From Pseudoduganella namucuonensis (GTDB lineage: Bacteria; Pseudomonadota; Gammaproteobacteria; Burkholderiales; Burkholderiaceae_D), in contig NZ_FPBO01000015.1 of assembly GCF_900116645.1 (NCBI RefSeq), positions 1-64,000 on the forward strand: 64,000 nucleotides of DNA, given 5' to 3'. This document shows positions 39,353 to 49,276 of the stretch, piece by piece. How positions within the stretch are numbered: the first letter of the stretch is position 1; each line of letters begins with the position of its first letter. The notes beneath the pieces were generated by a model, which was not told the origin of the DNA, did no database searches, and saw only the letters and a list, made by a program, of their open reading frames with translations. A program made the translations under genes and the position numbers.

Positions 39353-42109
39353 TCAAGAGACCAGCCCCGCCGCGCGCGCCGCCTCGTCCAGGCTGTCGCC
39401 GACCAGCGCCAGGTTCTGGATGGCGGCCAGTCCCCACTGCGCGGAGCCGTTGGTGCTGACGCCGGGCTGCTCGTCCAGCGGCCGCAGCACGGCGACGCCG
39501 TCGACGCGGCGGGTGAACACGCCTCCCCTCAGAAAACCGGACGAGCCTAGCAGCTCGCGCCAGGCCCGCAGCGCCAGCGCCTTGTCCCCCTCGTGGTGGG
39601 CCACGTAGGCCGTCAGGCGCGAGTGCGAGTCGATCTGCGAGCGGCCGCCGGGGTCCTTGCCCAGCAAGGCGACCAGCTCCTCCTTCGGCGAATTGTAGTA
39701 GCGGCAGTACTCCAGCCACGCCCTGCGATAGGCCGGCGCGTCGACCAGCGTGAGCAGCTCGGAGCTCATTTCCACCACGCCGAACACGCCGTTCAACTGC
39801 GAGATGGCGATGTGGTCGCCCTCCCCCATGAACTTGCCCGTCCCGGGATCGTAGGGCGCGGCGGACGCGAACCAGCGGCGCTTGAGTCCACCGATGCTTT
39901 GCATGCCGTTGACGATCTTGTCGCGCCAGCGGGTGTCGCCGGTGCGCTCCCATTCGGTCAGCCAAGCCGCGACCAGCGAACCCCACATGGTGCCGAAGGA
40001 CGCGTTGACCAGGCCCGGGGCGGCGGCCCGCGCGGCGTTGGCGGGCAGCTTGCGCGAGATGTCGACCTTGTGCAGGTCGGCGTCCGACTCCAGCAGCTCG
40101 CGCATCAAATCGCCCACGCGCTCGTCGGCGGTGAGGTAGTAATAGATGCGGCGGTAGGCGGCGTTCGAGACCCTCGGCTGCTTCGACGAATCGGACCAGT
40201 GCTGCACGCCATGGCGCGTGCCGAAGCCCTTGAAGCGGCCCAGGTGGTACACGTCCACCTCGCCAGTGTGGCGCGTCATGGCCTCGGCGAGCTTGAAGAT
40301 GTCCGCGCGCCCGGTGCGCAGGTAGCTGTACCACAGCCACAGGTCGGTCGACAGCTCCGAATTGTCCCAGGCGTAGCCGCCGATGTCGTAGCGCCACATG
40401 TGGCGGTCCTCGTCGTAGGCGTGCATCACGTCGCCATAGGACCAGAAGCCGTACCAGCGGCGCTGTTCGACCTCCTTGATGTACAGGCCCACCTGCGCGG
40501 CCAGCCGGTCCTCGATCAGTTTGCGCGCGGGCGTGCCGGCGTCGGCCGGGTCCCAGTCGCCGAACACGCCGCACTGGTGGATGCGTTGCGGCGACAGCGC
40601 CAGGCGCGCAGGGTTGGCGACCTGCTCGGCCATGTCCGAAAACGCCTGGTGCGACGGGGTCGCGCCCAGCACCCACAGCTGCAGCTCCGAGGTGCGGGCG
40701 ACGCCTGCCGGCGTGTCCCAGCCCTCCTCGTAGTCCTCGTAGGTGATGTTCAGGCCCGCGACCTGCTCCTCGTGCGTGTCCATGCCGTCGGCTGCGCGGT
40801 AGGGGCGCATGTCCATGGCCGGCGCGGCGGGCGACCATAGCCAGGCCGTGACGTCGGCCATGGCGCTGGCCGCGCCGCGCACGTCGAGCTGGGTGGGCGC
40901 GCGCTGCCAGAAGTCCTTGAAGCCGAGCGCGATGCCGCCCCCCGCGCCGCCCGCGTAGGCCAGCCCCTTGGTGCGGGTGCCGGCGTTGGAATCGATCCAG
41001 GCTTGCCCGGCGCGGGTGCGCTTGCGGATCACGAAACCGTCGGACGTCGGCTGGGACAGCGAGAAATCGCCCCACTCCGGTATCCATTGCAATCCGGCCT
41101 GCACGGGTTTGGCCATGCCCTCCATCGGCGGCAGCGCCTTGCCCGCGACCTGCGCGTCGCGGTAGGCCTGGCCGGGGTCGCGGCGCAGGCCCGTCACGGG
41201 CCGCACCGCCTCGCCCCACACGCCCACGCCCTCGCCGGCGAAGCGGATGTGGCGGTCGTGGCTGGCGTCCGTCATCGGCGCCTTGGCCGTCACGCCGAGA
41301 CCGCGGATGAAGTCCCGGGCCGGGTCGCCGTCGTAGACGAAGGAGTGCGCGATGCGCACGCTGTCCGAGCCGGCGTAAAAGTACAGGCGCACCGAGAACG
41401 GCAGCCAGTCGCGCCCGTTGCCGGAGTGCGCGCCCTCGGCCTTGAGCACCGCGCGCACCGGGCCTGTCTGTTCGATGGTCACCCGCGCGACCTTGCCGGT
41501 GAACGGCTGCCGCGTCACGCTGCCGCCCTCCTCCGGCTCGGGTCCGTCCTGGCGCAGGGCGACCAGTTTGAGTTCCCGCATCGTCACCCTGCCCGCGCGG
41601 GTCGCGGACGCGATCAGATGCTCGCCGGCCTTGGGCACGGTCCAGACGATGTCGCCGGCGGTCACCACGATGCCATCCGCAGTCTCCTTGACCGAGACGG
41701 CGGCGGGCATGGGCGTGGACGCGGGCGCGCCTGCCTCGATGCGCAAGTCGCCGGCCGGCGCGCCGCCGGCGATCGCGTGCGCCGTCCATTTGAGCGAGCC
41801 GTCCGGCCAGTAGGCGAGCGGCCAGGATTGCATGGCCAGGCCCGCGCCGGCGCCGGCCAGCCGGAACCGCGGCGTTTTATCGCCTACAGGTTTCACCGTT
41901 CCGCGCGGCCAGGGCACGCCCAGGGTCGCCCCCTCGAAGCGGGCCGGCGCCTTGCCGTCCAGCCAGATCAGCGCCGTGCCGGACACCGGGGCGGCCTTGC
42001 CGCCAGTGTTGGCCGTGGCGCTTCTGGCCGTCTCGGGCAAGGCCGACATGACGGAAACGGCCGCCGTCGCATGGAGAAAACGGCGACGGGATGGAATAAA
42101 CGGTGCCAT
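39353..42109 (-). CDS. YetA/PcRGLX-type exported protein, putative exo-rhamnogalacturonan lyase-like enzyme
   Basis: A 918-residue protein with a Tat-like signal (SRRRFLHATAAVS). The first domain (ALIWLDGKAPARFEGATLGV, PLAYWPDGSLKWTAHAI) matches the N-terminal barrel of the YetA/PcRGLX group, followed by a beta-sandwich and a long alpha-helical region (RHMWRYDIGGYAWDNSELSTD). Relatives cleave terminal units of rhamnogalacturonan or rhamnose–glucuronate linkages. GAGAGG precedes the ATG at 42109. With the GH2 gene downstream it forms a two-gene saccharide locus. The assignment rests on motif recollection, so the substrate is uncertain. Confidence 0.72.
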   Translation of the reverse strand: MAPFIPSRRRFLHATAAVSVMSALPETARSATANTGGKAAPVSGTALIWLDGKAPARFEGATLGVPWPRGTVKPVGDKTPRFRLAGAGAGLAMQSWPLAYWPDGSLKWTAHAIAGGAPAGDLRIEAGAPASTPMPAAVSVKETADGIVVTAGDIVWTVPKAGEHLIASATRAGRVTMRELKLVALRQDGPEPEEGGSVTRQPFTGKVARVTIEQTGPVRAVLKAEGAHSGNGRDWLPFSVRLYFYAGSDSVRIAHSFVYDGDPARDFIRGLGVTAKAPMTDASHDRHIRFAGEGVGVWGEAVRPVTGLRRDPGQAYRDAQVAGKALPPMEGMAKPVQAGLQWIPEWGDFSLSQPTSDGFVIRKRTRAGQAWIDSNAGTRTKGLAYAGGAGGGIALGFKDFWQRAPTQLDVRGAASAMADVTAWLWSPAAPAMDMRPYRAADGMDTHEEQVAGLNITYEDYEEGWDTPAGVARTSELQLWVLGATPSHQAFSDMAEQVANPARLALSPQRIHQCGVFGDWDPADAGTPARKLIEDRLAAQVGLYIKEVEQRRWYGFWSYGDVMHAYDEDRHMWRYDIGGYAWDNSELSTDLWLWYSYLRTGRADIFKLAEAMTRHTGEVDVYHLGRFKGFGTRHGVQHWSDSSKQPRVSNAAYRRIYYYLTADERVGDLMRELLESDADLHKVDISRKLPANAARAAAPGLVNASFGTMWGSLVAAWLTEWERTGDTRWRDKIVNGMQSIGGLKRRWFASAAPYDPGTGKFMGEGDHIAISQLNGVFGVVEMSSELLTLVDAPAYRRAWLEYCRYYNSPKEELVALLGKDPGGRSQIDSHSRLTAYVAHHEGDKALALRAWRELLGSSGFLRGGVFTRRVDGVAVLRPLDEQPGVSTNGSAQWGLAAIQNLALVGDSLDEAARAAGLVS

Positions 42110-42291
42110 GCAGCCTCTCGGATAGTTCCCAGCGCAAGCCATGTCACGCTGAAATATTAGTATCGAAGAGCAAGTATAGGCGTTGGCGCTGTTCTGAGCG
42201 GAACCGGCCAAAAATAATCATGTCCGTGCGCGAAGCCACCCGCCCCGCCTTGTTGGAGGCCTTTTAGCGGGGCGGCAGGGATCGCCGATGC

Positions 42292-43242
42292 TTAATTGCG
42301 CAGGAAATCCAGCAGATCCTGGTTCAGGCGGTCCTTGTGGGTGTCCGCCAGGCCGTGCGGGGCGCCGGGGTAGACGATCAGCTTGGCATGCTTGACCAGT
42401 TTCGCGGTGGCGCGGCCGGAGGCGTCGATGGGCACGATCTGGTCGTCGTCCCCATGGATCACCAGCGTGGGCACGTCGAACTTCTTCAAGTCGTCGCGGA
42501 AATCCGTTGCGGAGAAGGCCGCGACGGAATCGTAGGTGTTCTTGTGCCCGGCCTGCATGCCCTGCGCCCAAAAGGACTGGATCAAGCCTTGGGAGGGGGC
42601 GCTTCCAGGGCGATTGTAGCCATAGAAGGGACCCGACGCGATGTCCAGGTAGAGCTGCGAACGGTTATTCAGTGATCCCTTGCGGATGCCATCGAACACG
42701 TCGACGGGCAGGCCGGCGGGGTTGGTCGCGGTCTTGAGCATCAGCGGCGTCACCGCGGCCACCAGCACGGCTTTCCTGACCTTCGTGGTGCCGTGGCGGC
42801 CGATATAACGCGCCACCTCGCCGCCACCGGTCGAAAATCCCACCAGCGTCGCGTCCTTGAGGTCCAGCGCCTTGATCACCGCCGCCAGATCGTCGGCGTA
42901 ATGGTCCATGTCGTTGCCGTCCCAGGGCTGGCTGGAGCGGCCATGGCCGCGGCGATCGTGCGCCACCACACGATAACCGTTGGCGGCCAGGAAGTTCATC
43001 TGCGACTCCCAGCTATCCGAGCTCAACGGCCAACCATGACTGAAGACGACGACCGGTCCGTCTTTCGGCCCCCAGTCCTTGTAGTAGAGTTGGGCGCCGT
43101 CGGCCGCGGTGATGTAGCTCGACGTTTGGGTGGCTTCGGTCCGCTTGGCGGACAGGGCCGGGGCGGCCATCGACGGGACGGCGACCGCGGCGAGGATAAG
43201 CGCGGCGGCAATGGTGCTCAGCTTACGTTGCATGGAATTCAT
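42292..43242 (-). CDS. Exported alpha/beta hydrolase (chloroperoxidase-like)
   Basis: A 316-residue hydrolase with a signal peptide (AAALILAAVAVPSMAAPA). The fold motifs are VVVFSHGWPLSSDSW (oxyanion region), the nucleophile S137 in GFSTGGGEVARY, the acid in HGDDDQIVP and the histidine in PGAPHGL. This is the pattern of non-haem chloroperoxidases/esterases. AAGGAG precedes the ATG at 43242. It is divergent from an AraC regulator gene, which probably controls it. Confidence 0.9.
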   Translation of the reverse strand: MNSMQRKLSTIAAALILAAVAVPSMAAPALSAKRTEATQTSSYITAADGAQLYYKDWGPKDGPVVVFSHGWPLSSDSWESQMNFLAANGYRVVAHDRRGHGRSSQPWDGNDMDHYADDLAAVIKALDLKDATLVGFSTGGGEVARYIGRHGTTKVRKAVLVAAVTPLMLKTATNPAGLPVDVFDGIRKGSLNNRSQLYLDIASGPFYGYNRPGSAPSQGLIQSFWAQGMQAGHKNTYDSVAAFSATDFRDDLKKFDVPTLVIHGDDDQIVPIDASGRATAKLVKHAKLIVYPGAPHGLADTHKDRLNQDLLDFLRN

Positions 43243-43363
43243 GATGTGCTCCTTAATCAGCTTGGGTTTGGTGTCGGGGTGACTGTTGACAGGACGAACT
43301 TTACGCCCCTTTCTGATATCATTAGCCACAATTAGTCTTCAAAATTTGATCAGGAGTATGCGC

Positions 43364-44215
43364 ATGTCCGACCGGCTGGCCTCCCTGCTGGATCATTTCT
43401 CGATCAGTGCGCGCATTTTCCATTCCGGCACGCTGTGCGGTATCAACGACTTGCCCGGGGACGGCGCCACCGGCCAACTCCATCTGGTTCGTCAAGGCGT
43501 GGTCGAGGTCATGCACGGCGACGCCGCGGCCGCGCGCATCACTGAACCCAGCCTGTTGCTCTATCCTCTGCCGATGACGCACCGTTTCCGCACCGATCCC
43601 GAACGCGGCGCCGATTTCGTCTGCGCCAATCTGTGCTTTGAGGGCGGGCCGGCCAACCCCATCGCCGCGGCACTACCCGCTTTCATTTGCCGGCCGTTGA
43701 CCGCGTTGCAGGGGGCCGAGCCCGTCCTGAACCTGCTTTTCGCCGAGGCGTTCGCGCACAACTGCGGGCGCGAGGCCATGCTGGACCGCTTGTTCGAGAT
43801 CGTGTTGATCCAGGTGCTAAGGCACTTGATGGAGGACGGCGGCGTCCAGGTCGGCATGCTGGCTGGCATGGGCCACCCGCGACTGCGTTTGGCGCTGGTC
43901 GCCATGCACGACAAGCCCGCTCATGACTGGTCATTGGAGGAATTGGCCGGGCACGCCGGCATGTCGCGCAGCGTGTTCGCCAACAGCTTCCGCGAACGCG
44001 TTGGCTGCACGCCGGGCGTCTACCTGCAACGCTGGCGTATCGGTCTCGCCCAGCGCGCGCTGCTGCGGGGCCGTCCGCTGAAGTGGATCGCCATCGAGGT
44101 GGGCTACGGCAGCGAAGCGGCCCTCTCGCGCGCGTTCAAGGCCAGCTGCGGGATGTCGCCGCGCCAGTGGTGCGCCGCACGCCAGGGGAATGCGCCGTTG
44201 CCGGCCGCCATGTGA
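43364..44215 (+). CDS. AraC family regulator with cupin-like sensor domain
   Basis: The 283 residues start with a cupin_6-type AraC effector domain (LASLLDHFSISARIFHSGTL, LVRQGVVEV, LLYPLPMTHRF) and end with the paired helix-turn-helix (WSLEELAGHAGMSRSVFANS; WIAIEVGYGSEAALSRAFKA). AGGAG lies seven bases before the ATG at 43364; the ATG at 43358 is too close to that site. The 121-base divergent gap with the hydrolase gene suggests local regulation. Confidence 0.9.
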   Translation: MSDRLASLLDHFSISARIFHSGTLCGINDLPGDGATGQLHLVRQGVVEVMHGDAAAARITEPSLLLYPLPMTHRFRTDPERGADFVCANLCFEGGPANPIAAALPAFICRPLTALQGAEPVLNLLFAEAFAHNCGREAMLDRLFEIVLIQVLRHLMEDGGVQVGMLAGMGHPRLRLALVAMHDKPAHDWSLEELAGHAGMSRSVFANSFRERVGCTPGVYLQRWRIGLAQRALLRGRPLKWIAIEVGYGSEAALSRAFKASCGMSPRQWCAARQGNAPLPAAM

Positions 44216-44306
44216 CGAATGGGCCGGCAACCAGGGCGGCTCGCCGGGATGGACTCGCGCCCTCCCGTTCAGTATATTGTTCGGACGACTACAAGAAGGA
44301 CAGCCC

Positions 44307-44912
44307 ATGCCCGCCATCGACCCGCGCATCGACGCCTACATCGCCAACTCCGCCGAATTCGCCCGCCCCATCCTGGAACACTTGCGCGCCGTGGTGCACG
44401 AGGCGTGTCCGGATGCCGAGGAGACCATGAAGTGGAGCTTCCCCCACTTCGAGTACAAGGGCATGTTGTGCAGCATGGCCTCGTTCAAGGCGCACTGCTC
44501 GTTCGGCTTCTGGAAGGGCGAGCTGCTGATCGCGGCGGCGGACGACAAGGGCAAGGAGGCGATGGGTCAGTTCGGCCGCATCACGTCCATCGAGGACCTG
44601 CCGCCGCGGAAAACCCTGGCGGCCTATGTGAAGAAGGCGATGAAGCTGAACGACGACGGCGTGAAGGCGCCCGGCCGCGCCAAGCCCGCCACGCCGCGCG
44701 CGGTGGTGACGCCGGATTACCTGGATGCCGCGCTGGCGCGGCGGGAACCGGCGCTGGCGAACTTCAACGCATTCACGCCCGGCAAGCGGCGCGAGTACAT
44801 CGAATGGCTGGAGGAGGCCAAGACCGAGGCGACCCGCCTGCGCCGCCTGGAACAGGCGGTGGAGTGGATCGCCGAGGGCAAGTCCCGCAACTGGAAGTAC
44901 GAGAAGTGCTGA
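44307..44912 (+). CDS. YdeI/OmpD-associated family protein with DUF1801 domain
   Basis: A 201-residue cytoplasmic protein. The N-terminal half (ILEHLRAVVHEACPDAEETM, WSFPHFEYKGMLCSMASFK) is the DUF1801 (YdhG/Fra-like) fold. The C-terminal half (LARREPALANFNAFTPGKRREYIEWLEEAKTEATR, in parts) is the bacteriocin-protection YdeI/OmpD-associated motif. The molecular role is not settled. AAGAAGGA precedes the ATG at 44307. Confidence 0.88.
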   Translation: MPAIDPRIDAYIANSAEFARPILEHLRAVVHEACPDAEETMKWSFPHFEYKGMLCSMASFKAHCSFGFWKGELLIAAADDKGKEAMGQFGRITSIEDLPPRKTLAAYVKKAMKLNDDGVKAPGRAKPATPRAVVTPDYLDAALARREPALANFNAFTPGKRREYIEWLEEAKTEATRLRRLEQAVEWIAEGKSRNWKYEKC

Positions 44913-44916
44913 CGGA

Positions 44917-47900
44917 TCAAGTTCCGAACGGGGTGTAGACGATGCCGTTGCCGGTGACGCCCACCAGCGCCGCCAGATTCTCCTCGCTTTCGCTGAACGC
45001 GGCCAGGACGCTGGCCAGCGTGGCGGCCTTGGTGTCCAGCACGCCGACCCAGTAGTCGGCGCCGGCCGCATCCGGTTCGCGATGCAGCACGTTGGCGTAG
45101 ATTTTGTTCACGGCGGCGCGATTGGCGGGGGCCGCGCCATACAGCGCCTGGAATTCGGGCGAGGCGACGAAGCCGGCCGCGACGTCCCGCAGATTCGCGC
45201 CCGCGTCCAGGACACCGATCCAGTATCCCAGCCCGGCGCCGTCCGGCGTGCGGTTGTAGGCCGCCTGGTACAGGCGGAACGCCTGGCCGCCCGCGCCGTC
45301 GATGTCCAGCGCCACATGCGCGTCGGCGAAATGCAGGCGCTCGATGTTGACCAGCGTGTCGACGCCGCCCGCCCCGCCGCTGTCCGTGACCAGCCACGCC
45401 CCTTCGCTCCGGGCGATGGCGTATCGCGCCAAGGCGCCGCTGAACACCGCGGCGTCGCGGCCGGCGCCGCCATCCAGCGTGTCGCTGCCGGCGGTGCCGG
45501 CGACCACGTCGTCGCCGGCGCCGCCGGTGAAGGCGAGGCCGCCGTCGTTGACCACCACCGCCGTGGGCGCGCTGATGGCCGATTCCGGCGTGCCATGGCC
45601 GTCCACGTAGCTCACAGCCGCCGTGACCTTCTTGCCCAGCGCCGCCTGGTCCAGCTTCAGGCTGGCGCCGGTGGCGCCGGCGATCGCCACGCCGTCCGCG
45701 TACCACTGGTAGCCGACGGCGCCCATCCCGTCGGCGTCCGTCAGCGTGTGCGACACGCTGAGCACCTGCGCCAGGCCGGCCTGTCCGCCGATGGCGACCG
45801 CGCCGGCCGGCGCGTCGTTCACGTTGGCGATGGCCGCCGTCATCGCGCTGCTGACGCTCTCCGCCACGCCCTGCCCGTCCACATAGCTCGCCGTGACATG
45901 GATCGCCTTGCCGACCGTGCCCTCGGTGAGCAGCAGCGAACTGGCCGACGCGCCGGCGATGCTCTTGCCGTTGGCGTACCACTGGTAGCTCACCTGGCCC
46001 AGGCCGTCCGGGTCGCCCAGCGTGTGCGACGCCTGCAGAATCTGATTCTGTTCCAGCGCGCCGCTCATCGTCACAGCGCCCGTGGGGCCGCCGTTGGCGC
46101 GCACCACCACGCCGCTCGCGGAGCTGGTCACGGATTCGCGGGTGCCGATGCCGTCGACGTAGCTCACCGCGACGGTCATCGTCTTGCCGACCTGCTCCTT
46201 CGTCAGCGTGAAGCTCTTCGCGGTGGCGCCGGCCACCGCCACGCCGCCGGCGTACCACTGGTAGCTCAGGGCGCCCAGGCCGTCCGCGTCGGTCACGGCG
46301 CTGGCGGCCGTCAGCACCTGGTGCTGCGCCGCCTTGCCGCCGATCGTGACCTTGCCGGCCGGCGCCGAATTGAGGGCGACCACGCTGTCGCTGAACTTGA
46401 TGCGCTCGATGCCGGACAGCGCGTCCGTGCCGTCGACGCCGGCGACCGTGTAGCCCGCGCCGACGGCGGTGATGGTGTACGCGGCGCGCAGGCCGCTGTA
46501 CACGGCGGTGTCGAGGCCGTCGCCGCCATCGAGGGTGTCGTCGCCACCCAACCCGGTCAGGCTGTCGTTGCCGGCGCCGCCTTTCAACACGTTCGCGCCC
46601 GCGCTGCCTGTCAGCGTGTCGCTGCCGCCGCCGCCGGTGGCGTTTTCAATCACGCTGCCGTAATTGACGGTGATCTGGCCGGCGCTGGTGATGCTGGCGC
46701 CGCGGCCGCCGATGTAGTCCCAGTGTCCCGGCTCCAGGTGCAAGGTGATGTCGCCCGCCAGGCCGGCGCCGCTGATCGTGTCGCTGCCCGCGCCATCCCA
46801 GATGAAGTTGCTGGCGCCGGCGGACAGGCTGTAGGCGCTGTCGCCCGCGCGCGCGGTCCGGCTCGGACCGTACAGGTATTGCAGCGCCGCGATATCCAGC
46901 GGCCCCAGGGCCTGCAGCGCGCCGCCGGCCATGAGGCTGGACTTCGCCGCGTCGCCGCCGGGCAGGTCCGCGTGCCGCAGGCCCAGCGCGTGCGCCAGGC
47001 CGTGCAGCAGCCCGGCCGTGTTTTGCGCGCCATTCGCGGCCGCCCCGGCGGCGCCGAAGTTGAAATAGAGATCGCCGCCGTTGCCGTCCAGCGCCGCCGC
47101 CGCGCTCTCGCCCGGCGCCAACTCCGGCGCGTTGTGCACCGACAGCGGCGCGCCGCCGTCGGCCAGCGAGAGGTCGACGCTTTGTCCCACGCCGTTGACG
47201 ACGCGCTGGATGAACGCCTGTTCCGCCGTGCTGAAGGCGCCGCCGCCAGTGGGGAATGCCAGCTCGAGCGTATGCTTCGGGCCAAGCGCGGCTTCGAGCG
47301 CCGCGCGCAACTGCGCCGCCGTCTGGCCGGCGCCACGCTGCAGCAAGGCGTCGATCCAGTATGGCGTGTCGGCCGCTTGCAGCGTGAGCCGCGTGGTGGC
47401 CAGCGCGGCGAGCGCGCCGCCATCCCCTTGCGCGCCGGCGGCGTTGCCGTCGTTGAAGGTCCAGGTGATCCGCAACTGCTGCCCGTCCACGATCGCGCCG
47501 GTGTTCTGGTAGGTGATCGATTGCAGCGCCGCGTTGACCAGCGCCTGGGTGGTGGCGCCGTTGAAGACGATGCGCAGGCTGCCGCCGCCCTCCTGCGCGG
47601 TGCCGATTTCCACGCCCTTCAGGTAGGCGCGGCCGTTGCTGAAAGCTAGGGCGCCGCCGGCGGCGAAGTGATCGTCCGCGTTCGCGCCGCCCTCCCTCGC
47701 CAGCGTCACGCTGGCGCCGGCGTAGCGGCTGGCGGCGGCCGCCAGTTGGGCGTCGCTGACGGTGATGTTCGGGTTGAGGAACTGCTCGGGGTAATCCTCG
47801 CGATACGACGCGGTGTTGTCCGCGGCGGTGGACACGCCGCCGAAGTCGCCGGCCAGCTCGCCGTTCGCGTTCAATTTGACCAAGGTCGGTATCGGGGAGC

Positions 47901-49203
47901 CGGAAGCCGTGCCCTTGCTGGCCGCCAGCAGTATGGAACCGTCGGCGGTGACGGCCATGTCCTCCAGATAGACGCCGCGCTCTGAATTGAGCGTGGTGCT
48001 GGCCACGCCCTGGACGCCAAAGGAGGTGTCGAGGGAGCCGTCCGCCTTCAGGCGCACGGCGATGACGCGCTCCTCGTTCGCTTTGCTGTTGAACTCGGTG
48101 GTGATGCCGCTGAGCAGTATGGTGCCATCATCGTTCACGTGGACGTTGGTGGCGCGGCTGTTCAGATAGTCCGGCGCCGCCAGCTGCGAGCCGAACACTT
48201 GCGTCAGTTGCCCGTCGCCGCTGAAACCGGTGTCCAGGATGCCGTCGGCGTTGTAGCGCACCACCGTCACTCCGCGCCGGTTGAAGTTGTCGATCGAACC
48301 CCAGCCCGCGACGACGATTTTCCCGTCCGGCTGCACGGCGATGTGCTGCGCCGAACTGGTCGTGCTCCGCTGCGACGCGAAGCCGCTGTACACTTGGCCG
48401 TTGTCGCCGAAAGCCTGGTCCCGGCTGCCGTCGGCGTTGAAGCGGATCACGGACAGGGTTTCCAGATGCTCGGTGCGCTCATAGCCCGACACCAGGATCT
48501 TGCCGTCCGCCTGCCGCGCCATGTGAAACGCGGCGAAGGCCTTGTTCGCGTCGCGCATCACGCCCTTGTCGCCGAAGCTCGCGTCCAGCGTGCCGTCGGC
48601 GAGATAGCGCGCCAGGCCGATGCTTTGGTCCGCGTATTGCTCGCCGGTGCCCTTCGCGTCCAGCGCCCATGAATCGACGGCGACCAGGATGCGGCCGTCC
48701 GGCAGCACTTCGGCGCCGACCATGGTCGCTTGCGCCTGCGGGTCGGCGTTGGTGTAGACCACGCCCTTGCCGCCGCCGAAGCTCTTGTCGTAAGCGCCGT
48801 CCGCGTTCAGGCGCGCCAGCACGATGCCGGTGTCGCCCGGGACGATCGCGCTCGCGGTGTTCAGCGCGGTGCCGGTGACCAGGATTTTCCCTCCGGCCAG
48901 CGGCGTCGTGTCGTAGATTTGCCGGTAGCCGCCCGCGCCCAATTCCATCGCCAGCCTGCCGCCCGATCCAAACGTGGTGTCGGGAGTGCCGTCGGCCAGA
49001 TACCTGAGCAGCTCGGGGCCGTTGTTCGCCAGGATTTTCCCGTTGGGCAGTTCGGTGACCGACATCAGATAACGGCCGACCGAGGAGTCGGCGTAATAGC
49101 CCGAGCGGCCGGCGGAAAACACGGGAGCGGAATTGGAGGACATGAGCGCGGCAGAGAACAGGCGGTCGCCTGTCTGTTTTTTAAATGTTCGAAGGGACGA
49201 CAT
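44917..49203 (-). CDS. Giant RTX exoprotein with delta-60 propeller, degenerate metalloprotease and DUF4214 domains
   Basis: A 1428-residue protein without a classical signal peptide, fitting type I secretion. Residues ~45–460 are delta-60 propeller repeats (units like LARLNADGAYDKSFG). A serralysin/matrixin-like region has the zinc motif H734-G-L-A-H738…H744, in which the catalytic glutamate of HExxH is glycine, and a Met-turn SLM. RTX calcium repeats follow (~855–895, GGAGNDSLTGLGGDDTLDGG), then three ~92-residue tandem repeats containing YQWYA, another RTX block and two DUF4214 modules ending TPFGT. ATG at 49203 is preferred over an upstream TTG. No type I secretion genes are nearby. Confidence 0.9.
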   Translation of the reverse strand: MSSLRTFKKQTGDRLFSAALMSSNSAPVFSAGRSGYYADSSVGRYLMSVTELPNGKILANNGPELLRYLADGTPDTTFGSGGRLAMELGAGGYRQIYDTTPLAGGKILVTGTALNTASAIVPGDTGIVLARLNADGAYDKSFGGGKGVVYTNADPQAQATMVGAEVLPDGRILVAVDSWALDAKGTGEQYADQSIGLARYLADGTLDASFGDKGVMRDANKAFAAFHMARQADGKILVSGYERTEHLETLSVIRFNADGSRDQAFGDNGQVYSGFASQRSTTSSAQHIAVQPDGKIVVAGWGSIDNFNRRGVTVVRYNADGILDTGFSGDGQLTQVFGSQLAAPDYLNSRATNVHVNDDGTILLSGITTEFNSKANEERVIAVRLKADGSLDTSFGVQGVASTTLNSERGVYLEDMAVTADGSILLAASKGTASGSPIPTLVKLNANGELAGDFGGVSTAADNTASYREDYPEQFLNPNITVSDAQLAAAASRYAGASVTLAREGGANADDHFAAGGALAFSNGRAYLKGVEIGTAQEGGGSLRIVFNGATTQALVNAALQSITYQNTGAIVDGQQLRITWTFNDGNAAGAQGDGGALAALATTRLTLQAADTPYWIDALLQRGAGQTAAQLRAALEAALGPKHTLELAFPTGGGAFSTAEQAFIQRVVNGVGQSVDLSLADGGAPLSVHNAPELAPGESAAAALDGNGGDLYFNFGAAGAAANGAQNTAGLLHGLAHALGLRHADLPGGDAAKSSLMAGGALQALGPLDIAALQYLYGPSRTARAGDSAYSLSAGASNFIWDGAGSDTISGAGLAGDITLHLEPGHWDYIGGRGASITSAGQITVNYGSVIENATGGGGSDTLTGSAGANVLKGGAGNDSLTGLGGDDTLDGGDGLDTAVYSGLRAAYTITAVGAGYTVAGVDGTDALSGIERIKFSDSVVALNSAPAGKVTIGGKAAQHQVLTAASAVTDADGLGALSYQWYAGGVAVAGATAKSFTLTKEQVGKTMTVAVSYVDGIGTRESVTSSASGVVVRANGGPTGAVTMSGALEQNQILQASHTLGDPDGLGQVSYQWYANGKSIAGASASSLLLTEGTVGKAIHVTASYVDGQGVAESVSSAMTAAIANVNDAPAGAVAIGGQAGLAQVLSVSHTLTDADGMGAVGYQWYADGVAIAGATGASLKLDQAALGKKVTAAVSYVDGHGTPESAISAPTAVVVNDGGLAFTGGAGDDVVAGTAGSDTLDGGAGRDAAVFSGALARYAIARSEGAWLVTDSGGAGGVDTLVNIERLHFADAHVALDIDGAGGQAFRLYQAAYNRTPDGAGLGYWIGVLDAGANLRDVAAGFVASPEFQALYGAAPANRAAVNKIYANVLHREPDAAGADYWVGVLDTKAATLASVLAAFSESEENLAALVGVTGNGIVYTPFGT

Positions 49204-49276
49204 ATTCCCATAAAACAATTAAAAAGAAAACCATATGATTGGCGCTCAGGAAACTCAAAACCGCCCCATCTGCCAA

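Noticed and set aside
37455..41789. A single 1444-codon minus-strand frame spanning GH2 and the upstream gene
   Set aside because: Only the part from 39326 is GH2 protein; the rest is a shadow of the YetA/PcRGLX-type gene, which has its own frame and signal peptide.
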